64,000 nucleotides of DNA from Ehretia macrophylla (lineage: Eukaryota > Streptophyta > Magnoliopsida > Boraginales > Ehretiaceae), in NCBI GenBank assembly GCA_037974665.1, contig CM075765.1:10833501-10897500 (forward strand). Direction: 5' to 3'. The position numbers and the translations under genes were made by a program. How positions within the stretch are numbered: the first letter of the stretch is position 1; the number at the start of each line of letters is the position of its first letter. The notes under the pieces were generated by a model. The model had not been told where the DNA came from. It saw only the letters and a list, made by a program, of their open reading frames with translations, and did no database searches. Positions 1-11,664 of this stretch are shown piece after piece.

Positions 1-46
1 AAAAGGTACTTACGCTATTTTTTATTAAAATTGCACAACTTAGGTT

Positions 47-90
47 CCGTTTGTTTGCCGTAAAATAACTTGATGGTGAAAAATATTTAC
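47..90. repeat. Solitary TIR end of a MITE family
   Basis: This stretch contains TTTGTTTGCCGTAAAATA, matching the terminal repeat of the element at 57613-58101. It lies just beyond the LINE 3' coding end. No partner end was found within several hundred bases, so it is a truncated copy or was split by the LINE. Confidence 0.5.
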
Positions 91-129
91 ATAATTCGAT
101 ATACATTTACTAGTAGGTAAGATCATCTA

Positions 130-2800
130 TATTCCACGCCCTACAAATGACCTGGTTCAAAAGAGAGTATTTAACCTTTTTAATTTTGTACATTTTAATT
201 CTAACATCAAAACGAATGTTATGTAAAATCTATTCTTCAGTAAGGGCACTGCTATTATGAATGCACCTATTTCGTTCTTGCCAGATATGAAACACAAAAG
301 CACCAAGAAAGATCTTCATGGTGATAGCCTGAAAGGAAGATGAAGCAGCAATACCAGTGAACCACTCCTCAATGCTAACCAACATAGCCAAGCACAAAAA
401 GAATGCTTAGGAATTGCATGTTTAAACCAAATGGAGTTACTCCAGCTAACTTTTTTGTTGCTTGGCTTGATCAGCTCCAGCGCCCATCTCAATTTATAGT
501 TTCCAGTGGGTGAATTAACCCGGACAATGCTATCTTCACAGTTATGGCGTGGAGTGAGACCACCCATATGAGTATCAATAGCGTGAAAGACAGTATCATG
601 ATTCGGCTAGACCCAATTACCATCATAAATGTAATCAGCAGCCAAAGAATCAATATTAATATTCGCTGCATGAATAACATCATCCCCAAAGACATCGTGC
701 AACACCCTCAATGGGTGTCAATGATCCTTCCAAAAATGAGTATTCCTCCCATCTCCAATCCTGTGCAAGATAAAATTTTGTGCTAAATTTCTCAGTTGCA
801 TAATCTTTCTCCACAACCAAGTGGGACGGTTAGGCATGGGTAAATCCCAAAGATCGACTCTGCGCAGATAGTTTGCATAAATCCATCGACGCCAAACGAA
901 CTTCTGTTTAGTATGAATGATCCAAAGGTATCTTAGAATGGTCGCTTGGTTAACAACATGAAGACTATTAAAGCCAAGACCAGCTTCATCTTTACTTCTA
1001 CAAACAACATCCCAAGCCACCTTAGCCTTTTTACCTTGATTCTCTGTTCCAGACCATAAGAACGATGCCAAAATTTGCTCAATCTCCTTCAGAGTACCTT
1101 TACGAAGAATGAACATACAGGCCCAAAAGGAATGAATGTTGCCAAGGATAGACTTAATAATCTGCAGACGGTTGGCATAAGAGAAAGAACAATTCGCCCA
1201 TTTGCCAAAGCGACTAATGATGCAGAGGACAAGTTGTTTGCAATGACTTTTGAGAAGACGACCTGGAATCAGAGGCACTCCCAAGTATTTGATGGGGAGA
1301 GTACCAATCTTGAAGCCAAAGATATTATAAATTCTAGACTGCCTCCTTTCATCACAACCCCCAAAGAAAATTTCGCTCTTTTCTGGACTGAATGATAAAC
1401 TAGACAAATCAGAAAACAAATTCAAACTTCGTTTGATAATGTGGGCTGAACTTTCCTCCCCTTCAAAAAAACCAATAAATCATTAGCAAAGCTTAAATGA
1501 TTTAGTTGGCTGCTCTTACATTTCGGATGGAATTTGAAGCCATAGTTCTCAGTTGCATGATCAAGAATCCCAGTGAGAACTTCCATACCCAAAACAAACA
1601 GGTAGGGGGATATAGGGTCCCCTTGTCTAAGACCTCTAGTGCCCTTGAAATACCCACGCAATCCACCATTAACTGCGACAGAGAATTTAGGAGTGGTGAT
1701 ACAATTTGAAATCCAATGAATGAATTGATCAGGGAAATTGAGAGCTTTGAGAGTGTCTAGGATGAAGTCCCACCGAACAGGATCATAAGCTTTCTTAAGA
1801 TCCGCCTTCACAACACACCGAGGTGCCAACCCTTTACTCCTATCACCTGCGAGAATCTTCTCTTTCAAGTGGCAAGATTACCTATGATAGCATCTATTCT
1901 CGGGGGAAGAATTACTGAACACTTGCTTGTTAAATTTCTTCAATTCACTCTTCAGCAATTTCAGTTTCATCACAACTCTAAACATAGGGTTGCCACTGAT
2001 TCTAGTACCCCACACTCTTCTCACAAGATTGTTAAAATCACCATGCTTCACCCAAGAATTGAAGAATCTGAACGGTGTCTGTTTACTTTTAACATATCTG
2101 AAAGGAGACAATAAGAGGGGGCAATGGTCCGATATATCAGGATTAAGCATTGACAAGGCAGAATCAGGTAACATTTCCCTCCATTTATCATTGACAATAA
2201 TACGGTCAATCCACTAGCCCAGAAGGAAGACTCTGAATTATTACTCCAGGTATAGTGTGAACCCAAACTTCTAAGCTCAAACAACCCAGCAACATGAAGG
2301 CAATTAATGAAATCCCATGCACTGGCAGGAAGAGATGAACATTTGTAACGGTTTTCAACAACCAGGATTTCATTAAAGTCCCCCCCAAAAGCCATTGACA
2401 GATTACCATAAGTCTTACTCTATTTTGAGATTTTTTCCTAAAGTCTTTTTCAGTTGAGACTATTATTAGCTGCATAGACAAAACATAAAAGGAATTCTTG
2501 ATTAGTATCTAAATACAAAATAGAACAGAAAATTGCTTGATCAGTCTGGGCAAGATTGTGAACCTGAACCTTCCTATGATTTCACACGACAATAATTCTG
2601 CCATTTTCGTGACTATTAAAGTTATCTGTAAAGGACCAATTCTTGAATTTAGTGTTCAAAACCCGCTTGCTATTATAGCATTTGATTCTCGTCTCAACGA
2701 GACAACCAACATCAACTACATTATTCTGCAAAAACTTAACAACCTCTGCCTGTTTGTAAGGCTTATTCATCCTCTTAACATTCCAAATAAGCATCTTCAT
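130..2800 (-). pseudogene. LINE ORF2: endonuclease, reverse transcriptase, zf-RVT (broken)
   Basis: In coding order on the minus strand. An apurinic-type endonuclease begins near 2800 (MKMLIWNVKRMNK) and contains GGDFNEIL near 2370. The RT core has KADLKKAYD near 1790, GLRQGDPISPYLF near 1620 and SFANDLLVF near 1480. The thumb/connection has GLGFNSLHVVNQA near 970. The C-terminal zf-RVT type domain has WSNSIWFKHAIPKHSF near 450. The catalytic FADD box reads FAND. Between about 1880 and 1868 the reading jumps from the endonuclease-RT linker straight to the KADLKKAYD block, so the early RT segment is deleted. A full ORF2 of this family is usually over 1200 residues; this one is much shorter. 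In life it nicks the target and reverse-transcribes LINE RNA. Confidence 0.85.
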
Positions 2801-2803
2801 TGG

Positions 2804-3835
2804 TCAGGATGTTGAGGGGTTGTAGGAATATCGGGGATGGAGATTCCCCATAATATCATAATTGCCCTTCAATTCAACCAAGTTACCACTTGGTCCTGCG
2901 TCATTGTTAAGAGAACCCAAACCAACAAATTGATTAGACAAAGCGGATACTTGATGTTTACCCTTCGATTTAGGAGAAACAGAAGCACCTTTATTGCTGC
3001 GCACATTATGAACCACTCTGGGCTGGTCCAATGGCCGAGGGTTAATAGTAATCCCCTTAGGGGTTTTTGATCTTCCCCTAGACTTCCTGGTATTGATCTT
3101 CAAATTTGGCTTAGCACCTATTGGATTAGCATGGACCTTGGCTTGCTCCTCAGCAGGTTTATAAGGACACCTCAAAAATGGATGCCCAAACGCATGGCAG
3201 GACGAACATGGTTAGGCTTCTAAGAGTAATCTACATAAATATCAAAAATACGAGGGACAACCTCCTCATCTTTATCTTCCTCCTCGATTTCAAGCTCAAA
3301 ACTGTCGGGGTGTGGATCATTCATATCCACTTCGACACAAACTCAAACATAAGATATCTTGGTTCTAGTTTCAAGACTGGCATCCATCTGAAGTAGCTTT
3401 TCAATGCACTAGCCACGTAGCTCATTCTTTCTTGCGTCCAGTAGTTCATAGGAACGTTACGGAGTCTGACCTAAATAGGAATTTTATCGAATCTGAAATT
3501 CAAAAGTTCAATGCCTGGCTGCCATCGTCGAAGCAATAACGGCCTCTAATTGACATGCCATTGTTGATTTAAAACAACATCACAGTCCTTAGGATTGTCA
3601 AATCGGAAGAAAAACAAGCCATCTTTAGTATATTTAACATCAATGAGACCAAACTGTTTCTAGAGAATGCCAACCATGTTCTTAACAACAGAATAGGGCA
3701 GCGCTTTATCAAAAAATTGCCCAATCAGAGAGTTTTTCTAGAATTTGCAATTTTTCCATTCACCACCAGGGGTTGATGGAAGTTATCGCTCTCTCACTTT
3801 ACGAGATCTTTGAAGACATATTGCTATGAAATACC
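2804..3835 (-). pseudogene. LINE ORF1: DUF4283 and zinc knuckle (broken)
   Basis: The minus strand shows a DUF4283-type block with RPLLLRRWQPGIELL near 3520 and VRLRNVPMNYWT near 3450. A CCHC zinc knuckle of form CX2CX4HX4C (CSSCHAFGHPFLRC) follows at about 3180-3220, then a basic, proline-rich tail (2804-3175). This is the RNA-binding ORF1 protein of plant L1 elements, which coats LINE RNA. Several stops and frame changes separate the blocks. It sits directly upstream of ORF2. Confidence 0.75.
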
Positions 3836-5362
3836 CGACTAATTGGCATTTTAATCAATTTTGCAATTGATATTTGAGGGTTTGCCAGTCGATACATGTG
3901 AGACCCGAATGTGAGATTTATGTACATTTACTTGTTTTAATTATTATTTGAAGTAATATATACATTTAAGTGATTTATTTGTTATTTGGAAGTAAAATGT
4001 GTATTTAGAATTCATGTGATTAGAATTTAGTTTGCCAAACTAGGACAAGGTGGTCATTTTTAAAATTGTTAATGAATGGCATAACTAGTCATTTAACCTC
4101 TTACAAGATATTTGTCTTGCATCAATAGTAGTTTGACTTGCCTAGACCATTATATACATACACATATACATAACAAAACACAAAAAAATAAAAAAGAGGG
4201 AGCTCACGGGTTTGGGAGAAAAAGCGGGGGAAATTTTGCCAAGCTAGGGTTTTGACATTTTGGGTGAAATTGAAGAGTTTGCTTGCATTTTGGGTCAAAT
4301 TGGAAGTGGAAATTGCTTCTCCATTGCACATTCTGGCCTTTTCTTGCTTCAATCTTCAAAATAGGTGAGGGGTTTTCAAATCTAAACTTTCAAAGTTTAC
4401 ATTTTGGTTATAAATTCAAGTATTTGTGTTATATATATTGATTATACATGTGTATCTTGATATGTGAGGCCTTGAGAGTGATATATATGCATAGATACAT
4501 GATTGAACCATTAAATGTTGTAGTTGGCTAAAATGTGTTGTATGTAGAATTTTGAAGATAGATATGTGTTCAATCTTTGTTCCTAGCCTATATATGAAGT
4601 TCATATGCATATATATATATGTTCATAGCATGATTTCATAGCTTAGGTGCAAATTTGGTGAATTTTAGTGGCATTTTAGTGAATTTTTCCAAAATTTCAG
4701 CAATGTTGCATTTTGTGTATTTTTCTTATTAATCTTGTTTTAAGCTTGGTTTTGCTAATGTTTTGCACTTAATATGTATTATAGTTGGCATATATGATGG
4801 TGAGGAAAAGATTATGCATTTATATTGCTTATAAGTAGGTTAATTGTTGGATAACAACGATGAATATTGTGTTGTAAGGGTTGCCAAATTTCTTCATCGA
4901 TTATTAGTTTTCTTTGCGCCTTATTATGTTATATAAATGCTTGGGAATATGTGTTGCATTGTAGGTTATGAAAGGGGTTGGTGAAAGTTGGGTTTATGTG
5001 TTGTTAAAAGAGTTAGAGTGTTGAATTGAATTCTATTGTGTTGAATATGTGATTATGCTTAAGTATGGTTGCCTTTTGGATGGTTTAATTACTTACATTG
5101 CTACATAATTACTAGGTATATGATTGTGCTTTGGGGTGGCATCATGAGTTGGATAAAATGTTGCTAAATATTGTTGTGAGTGTCTATGAATGTTGTTGTA
5201 AGGTATTGGTTTATCACTAGTTGTCAAATGATGTAAGAGTTTGCTAATGGTTGGGTAACCTACTTTGTTACCCAACAAATGTGCTATTGATGTTAAATGT
5301 GATTGAGGGACAACCTAATTTGTTGTCTTATCGAGTTGTCGTGAATGTGTGATATATGTTTA

Positions 5363-5400
5363 AATGCGAATGCGAATGTGAATGCGGACGCGAATGTTTA
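5363..5400. repeat. Short GAATGCG-type tandem array
   Basis: About six or seven imperfect copies of a 6-bp unit (GAATGC/GAATGT/GGACGC) inside solo LTR a. Confidence 0.6.
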
Positions 5401-5973
5401 AACTAGACATGGTAGCGTTCGTGTTGCACTGGGCGGCATCGGACTTGCCAGACAATGACACGACTATCAGGGTTCTAATCCCTATCCCGAATAGACTGAG
5501 TATTCTTTAGGGTGTGGGTCATAGATTTAGGTGTAGAGTCCGGATTGCACTAGTGGGAGAAACAAGAAGTCAGTAGAGTTCGTAATGGTGGTATAAGGTG
5601 TAATATCCTACATCGACTGGCTAGGAGCTGGGACCATTAAATATATTGAGGGTTCTCAAATATTTGTGCAGACGCGTTTTCCAGTCGGGGTCCGCAATGG
5701 GCCTGGCTGTGAGAAACAAATCTGTGAGGCTTGGGCCAAAGTGGACAATATCTGCTTAGTAACGTGGCCCAGTTGCCCCCAACGTCTTGGGCCGGTTGTC
5801 CTGGGGGCGTTATATAAGGAGCGACATCAACAAATGTTAGCGTATCATTTCTTGATTGTTTATATAGCTTTGATATTACTTGAGTTGATTGCTCTTAATG
5901 ATTATATATTGTTCCAAAGCATGTTTTCAGAATGATTTTCAAAGTAAAAAGCTTTTCAAAACCTCCCGTACTC

Positions 5974-8900
5974 TGTGACACTCGAGACCCAACATGTAGC
6001 AAATAGTACTTGACTGCATATATTTGAATGTGCGTTTAAGTTATTGAATGCAATTATGTGTTCACTTTATTAAATTACATTTAGTAACTAGAATACTATT
6101 CATATTCCTTAATCATGCGCAAATTATATTTAGTTAATTTATATAAAATGAATAACCTATCACTTTGATAATTGCATTAATTGGATTTATTTGCTTGCAT
6201 AATTTGCTTAAACTCTAATATTTTTTTAAAGAGCCCGAGCCCGGAGCGATTTTCAAATTATTTTATTTAATTATTTGGCATACACATTCGCCTTATTTAA
6301 ACTATTTCTAAGGGACGTTCATCGAAAGAATTTCATTTCGAGCATTTCGGGAAAGGTCTGGGTGAATAGTATCACGTAATGAATAGTAATGTTATGTAGA
6401 AATTTCTTTTGGACCTTTAGAGTTTTTATTTTGTTTTGGATATTTTCTATCATCTAAGTTTTTCCCTAAAGCCCAACAAACCAAGCCTAAAACCCAACCC
6501 ATCTACCTAATATACCTATATTATACATATATACATATATACATATATTACAAGAAAAGGAAAAAAAAAATAGATGGCAAAAGGACCTTGAAGGCCGACG
6601 GCAAGGAGGAAGAAAAAGGGGGAAAAATCTTGCAAAATTTTTCAATCCAATCCTTGATCAAGGTATTTTGAGTCATTTAAAAGTACTTCCTAGCTTCCTA
6701 CACAAGTTTGGTGAGGGATTTTTCATGTTTTGTGCAATTTTTGAGTTAAACCTAACTATGTCATTTTTTTAGAATTGTTATAAATGCTTAGTTTTATGTT
6801 ATTTATTGCTTCTAATGATGTCTATGAAGGTAGTAGAGCATTCTTTTAAGTTTGGTTGAGTTGTTTACCATTTGATTTTCGGATTTGACATTTGGGGAAG
6901 AACATGAATAGTAAAATTCTTGAATTTTTGTGATTTTATTGTAAAATGTGTTTTAATGCTTCCATTAGGTGCCATAGGGGTTAATTAGCGTAGATTAATG
7001 ATTGTGTGTAATTGGTTTGCTCGAATTTAGATTAAAATGCAAAAATGGCTCAATTACAAAGGGATTTCGGGTAATTTGTGAATCCGGGTGCAACCTAACA
7101 ATATGGCTAGTATTTAGTAGGTAGAGAAGTGCTAAAAGTGGGCTTATGCCATTGTGGCGTTGATTGAGTGCCCGGTTAGTATAGCTGTAGTTCAAATGCA
7201 CTAGGTGGACTTACGGGCTTTTGTTGAAAAAGTGAGGGTTTGTACTATAGAATCGTGCCTTAATGTGTCTAGGAATGTGTAGTGAAGTCGGCTTCCCAAT
7301 TCCGTAACTCATTTGGTTGTAATTGCTTTTAGAAATTAGAGTTTGAATAGTGTTTATTGTAGATTTCGTGTATTGAACTACCAATGCTTGTTTAGCTATT
7401 AAAAGTATTCTATTGCCTATTTGTGAGAGTGTTAAGTATAGTTGCATTAATATATAGATGTTCGAAGAGATTCTGGAAGTTAAGAGCTATCTAGTTGTGA
7501 TTTGTAAGGTGTATAATTGCATGGATTGATTATGCCTTATGATTTGTTCTAATTGCCAATATTTATATGCCTATTGGATTGTAAGACTAATAAAAGATTG
7601 TCTAAGGTGTTGTTTAAGTAATGAATGTAATATTGTATTATGTAATGGTATTTGAAGGGATTGGGGCTTTTGGAGAGTATTAAGGGAGTTTTTGGCTAAA
7701 TTCGTACAGGTTTGGCTTTCTATAAGGTGAGGGACTTGCATTATATTTGTATTTCTAATTTTGGCTAATGTCTTCATGTATTACTCAGAACTTAAAGAAT
7801 GCTGCATAAGTGATAGCTTGAGTTATATATTATTGCCTTTTGATTGTAACTCATGTGCGAGGGTAACCTACTTTGTTGTCCCTTATTTATGTGTTTATTG
7901 GCTTTTATTGTTATATTGTATTTTTTCGTTGCTTTCTATGGTTTCGTACCAACGGTTGTGCAACCTCATCGTCGCGGCGGATGCTAATGCCTCGTTGGGC
8001 GGCATCGGACTTGCCAGTGTTGGTTGCCTTAGCTCCGTTTGCTATTCCCTCACTTGCCTGGTCCGGAGATCGCCAGGGGGTGTTGGGTCGTAGGTTTAGG
8101 TACATCCAGAGGAGCCATTGGTGTTTGGATGACGGCATATCGAGATTGAGTATCGAGGTTCGTGGATCGTGGTTCGTGATTCGAAAAGTTGGAGTGATAA
8201 GGGTTGTCGCATTGTAGCCTTTTTAAATATATGGTATTTCATAGTTTAATTGCTTCTTAATTGTTTAATTGCTATCTTTTGTGAATAATTGTTGCATTGC
8301 ACGAAAATACTCTCGAAAACCTCCCTGGTTAACTGTTTTTACTCCCTCACTGAGTATACATGTGTTGTATGCTCACCCCTTTTTTTAATCATCTCAAGTT
8401 CGGGTCCTTCAGAGATTTAGAAGAAGAGGTTCAATTTTGTCAAATGCCTTGACTTATTGCTTACCGAGGTTGAATGGCTGGTGTGAAGAATGTGAGGTTG
8501 TCATGTATATGTTCAATTTTGAAACGTTTTGGTCTTGTTTGTATTTGTTTACTAGCTTGGAAGATTGTGATAGTTAATGTGTTGATGTATAGTTTGGATT
8601 GTAGTGGCATGTAATAACTTTAACTTTGCTTAATTGTTAATGTTGCATGCTTGTGTGGTCAATGAAGGTTAGTTGAATGGTTGGACTTAAATTATAAATA
8701 GGTTAAATTGATAATATTAGAGTGATATGATAAGCGGTTCTGAAACACAGAAATTCAATAGATTTGACCTTGCATGCTTGTATGTCTTCAATGTTAGATT
8801 CCAAGGCTTGGATGGCCTTGAGGATTTGTTGAAGGTGTTAGAAATGGAGGATGGGAACTGTTAAGGAGATTGGTTTATGGCTTTGTGGTCAAATATTCTG

Positions 8901-9018
8901 TGCACAAGTAAATTGTTAGTCCTATAAACAGGGAAAACTCCGTCCGTTTTTCCTCGTTTTTCATGATCTCAGGAATGGGTTCGAGAACTCTGGCCTTGTG
9001 AGAGAATGGGGTGTTACA
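5974..9018 (+). mobile_element. Solo LTR b, nested in solo LTR a
   Basis: 3045 bp from TGTGACACTC to GGTGTTACA, flanked by a perfect 5-bp TSD TACTC (5969-5973 and 9019-9023). It shares the TCGGACTTGCCAG block (near 8005) and the terminal region CTATAAACAGGGAAAACTCC (near 8925) with the other LTRs of the family. No gag-pol sequence remains, so it is a solo LTR. Confidence 0.9.
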
Positions 9019-9506
9019 TACTCCCCCCTCACCAAGTTTGTGAAACTCACCCCGTTTTAACAAGATTTCATGTGGAGCCAAGATCGTGCCATGAGAAGAA
9101 TGTCTTTGAAAGCTATGCTTGGTTGATGTACATAATGTTTATATAGTTTATGTAACTCTTGTTGAAATGATACTCTTTTGCACATGAATCGTGTAAAGGC
9201 TAAGTTGTCCATTTTGAATGTTTAGTTGACTTTTGTTGTAAAGTTTCAAGTCTATCTTGGCCAAGCATGTAATGTTAGACTTATGTTAGTCTATTATGAA
9301 TTATTGTACTTATTATGACCAAGTTTAAAGTAGGGTTGCCAAGTAGCTATGTAAACTTTGTTGTTGTGTAATTCTTATTGATTTTAAAGTGAATTATTGA
9401 GTAGGTTTACTTGTCATAAGTGCCATAATATAGGCGTTATAATGTCCGTTTTCCATCGCGTCCACACTTGGTTCCGTGAGGGGTCGGGTCGGGGCGTGAC
9501 AATACC

Positions 9507-10758
9507 CATATGGATCTTAAAAGATCTCAATTCGACCAAACATGCATATGGAACTGATTATGATGAAGAGAAAATTTAGAGATTTTTGCGGAAAATAAAG
9601 GCACACATTCTTATGAACAAACATCCATTATGGTGTTCTAATTTTGCCCCCGACTTTTTTTTGACAAAAATCGTGAAAAGGATTAACAGTATATCCTATT
9701 TTATAGACTCAAAGGATTGAAAGACATATTTTTTTAATTAAGGTATTAAATTATCATTTTTTTTTCAAAGTTAAGGGACTAATACGACATTCGCCCTTCC
9801 TAATCTTAGGTCCTTTTTAAAGTTAAAAGTTGTTAATATTGTTTAAAGGACTGGTAAAATATCCTATGAGGCAAGTGGACTATAAATTTTTTTTATTTGG
9901 ATGCTGAGTATGTGTTCGACCAAAAAATAAATCTGTGTATGTCCACCAATAGGTGCAAATTTAAAGAAGACAGGTTTTCTTTTTTTTGAAGTGGGGCAGG
10001 TTTAGATGTAATGAAACGAAACCCCATCATCTAAAATTTAGAATACATAATAAATGCAAAAATTCATGTGAAAAACGAAATTCAAGAATAAGGTGGAAAA
10101 TTATGACGACACATCAAAGTAAAAGTTAGAGTTGATTATGCATCTACTGCCGATAGTGTATTGAATAAAAAAATCATCTCTTTTTCGAATGTGACTTCTT
10201 AAAGATAATTTGGGAAAAAAACATGTCTCTTGCTAAAATAAATTATAATCTTGTGAAATGGGATCAGGTCACTGATTGGCTCTGAAACAATTATAATAGT
10301 GCAAATTTACAATAATCGACCACAATTAAACTTTTTTTTTTTTTTTGTGCAACCATATACCACGTATGGTTGGAGAGAAATAAACACGTACACCAAGATA
10401 TGACCTTATCGGAAGAACACATTTTCAATCGCATCTTTTTTTTTTTATGTGAAACACAAATTGTATATAGACAAAAAATTATTTAGAAAGAATCATCTTA
10501 ATCAAGCTATTTGTATTGCATGGAAAGTGGATGAGAGTATCCTTATATAGGGCTTGATTTGTTTTTGTCTCTCTTGATCTATCAAAGTGTTTTCTTACTT
10601 AGAAAAAAAATAAATAAAAAAGTTAAAGTTGATTCAACATGTTTGAGAAAAGCATTCTAAATGAATATTAAAAATCCCACAATTGTGTCTTCCCATTTAG
10701 TAAAGCTGCTCTCCTTATAAAGCTAAACCTCATAACAATCCTCCCTAACACCAACATC
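9507..10758. other. Spacer without genes
   Basis: AT-rich, with poly(A/T) runs. 9690-9800 resembles one arm of the foldback repeat in the Rab7-like intron (phrases such as GACATATTTTT and AAATTATCATTTTT). No coding region is supported. Confidence 0.5.
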
Positions 10759-10766
10759 CAGCCAAG

Positions 10767-10953
10767 CAGTGGCGGATGCACATGCTAGTGAGGATGTGCA
10801 CGTGTACATCCTTACCTTGAAAAAAAAATAAAAAATCTTTGTTTTTTGATATTTTTTTTAGAAAAATTATTATATTTGATACTTTATGCACATGCTAAAC
10901 TCTCTCACTGAACGAGTGCACACCCTGAGTGTGGGTGCCTTGGTCTGCCACTG
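10767..10953. mobile_element. hAT MITE (187 bp)
   Basis: Begins CAGTGGCGGATGCAC and ends GTCTGCCACTG, which are inverted ends. It is flanked by a perfect 8-bp TSD CAGCCAAG (10759-10766 and 10954-10961). The 8-bp TSD and CAGTGGC ends are typical of non-autonomous hAT elements. Confidence 0.9.
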
Positions 10954-10961
10954 CAGCCAAG

Positions 10962-11664
10962 GATAGACCATGCTTTTGTCTGGGTGCCACTATGTGTTCC
11001 TCACATATGAGGCCATTAATTATGTTAGAAATTTTGTTTCACAATAGGGTTATCTCTTAATGAATTTTGTTTCACATATAGCAAGGGCAAAATTTTACAC
11101 GTAGTCTCTAATATTTACATTTTTTAATTTAATTTTTATTATTTTAAAAGTACGCGTTTAGTCTCTAATATTCATAAAAAGCTACACGGTCTCTACTATC
11201 AAAATTCCATTAAAAACTTAGCAGAAAATGATATTATTCGTGCAAAATGACTATTATGCCCTTAACTAACGAATTATAATTGAACTTGTAGTTATTGATC
11301 AAGTGATGGTCTGAACCATAATTGTAATACAAAACTATTACACATTTGGATTTGGCTAAGCAGCTGATGCCAACTGAATTATAAGTTAGAATTTGAAATG
11401 GTTAATCCAACGCCCTGGACAAATCATTCAATTGCATGTCACAAGTATATTCTAATCCAGAAGTTTTAGCTATTCCTCCCTATCGATTTTTCCACCGAAA
11501 GAGTGAATTCTGCCTTTCGTGAAATTAAGTAAATAAAAATGAATTTCTTCTTCTCGCCTTATGTATATAATTATGGCTAAGTAGAATTTCAGAAAACATG
11601 AAGAATAAAAGAAGAAACCAGATGAGAAGATGACATGATATTCCAAATATGGAGCATGCTAAGC
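10962..11664. other. 3' flank of the Rab7-like gene
   Basis: No coding sequence. 11080-11260 is a diffuse repeat-like stretch with recurring TAGTCTCTAATATT phrases. The 3' UTR of the minus-strand Rab gene should end here, but no clear poly(A) signal can be chosen. Confidence 0.45.

Larger units (their letters stand above)
1..3896 (-). mobile_element. L1-type LINE, degenerate
   Basis: Minus-strand non-LTR retrotransposon with ORF1 (2804-3835) upstream of ORF2 (about 130-2800), the usual plant L1 order. The 3' part runs to about position 120 and no poly(A), which would show as a plus-strand T run, is seen before the window edge. The 5' side is cut by a solo LTR at 3897. Frameshifts and stops run through both ORFs, so it is dead. 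Confidence 0.85.
3897..9501 (+). mobile_element. Solo LTR a (long-LTR family), itself interrupted
   Basis: Starts TGTGAGACCC and ends GGGGCGTGACA. Flanks are ATACA (3892-3896) and ATACC (9502-9506), a 4-of-5 TSD match. Removing the nested solo LTR b leaves about 2555 bp. It shares the GGCGGCATCGGACTTGCCAG block (near 5431) with the related LTRs b, c, d, e and the remnant at 24964-29591, and has no internal coding region beside it. Inferred to be a Ty3/gypsy-type LTR left by LTR-LTR recombination. Orientation is taken from the remnant, where the end with the ...TTACA-type terminus adjoins the primer-binding site. Confidence 0.75.

Noticed and set aside
7761..8217. Overlapping ORFs of 110 and 114 residues
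   Set aside because: They are inside solo LTR b, have no recognisable domain, and the frame is not kept in other LTR copies.
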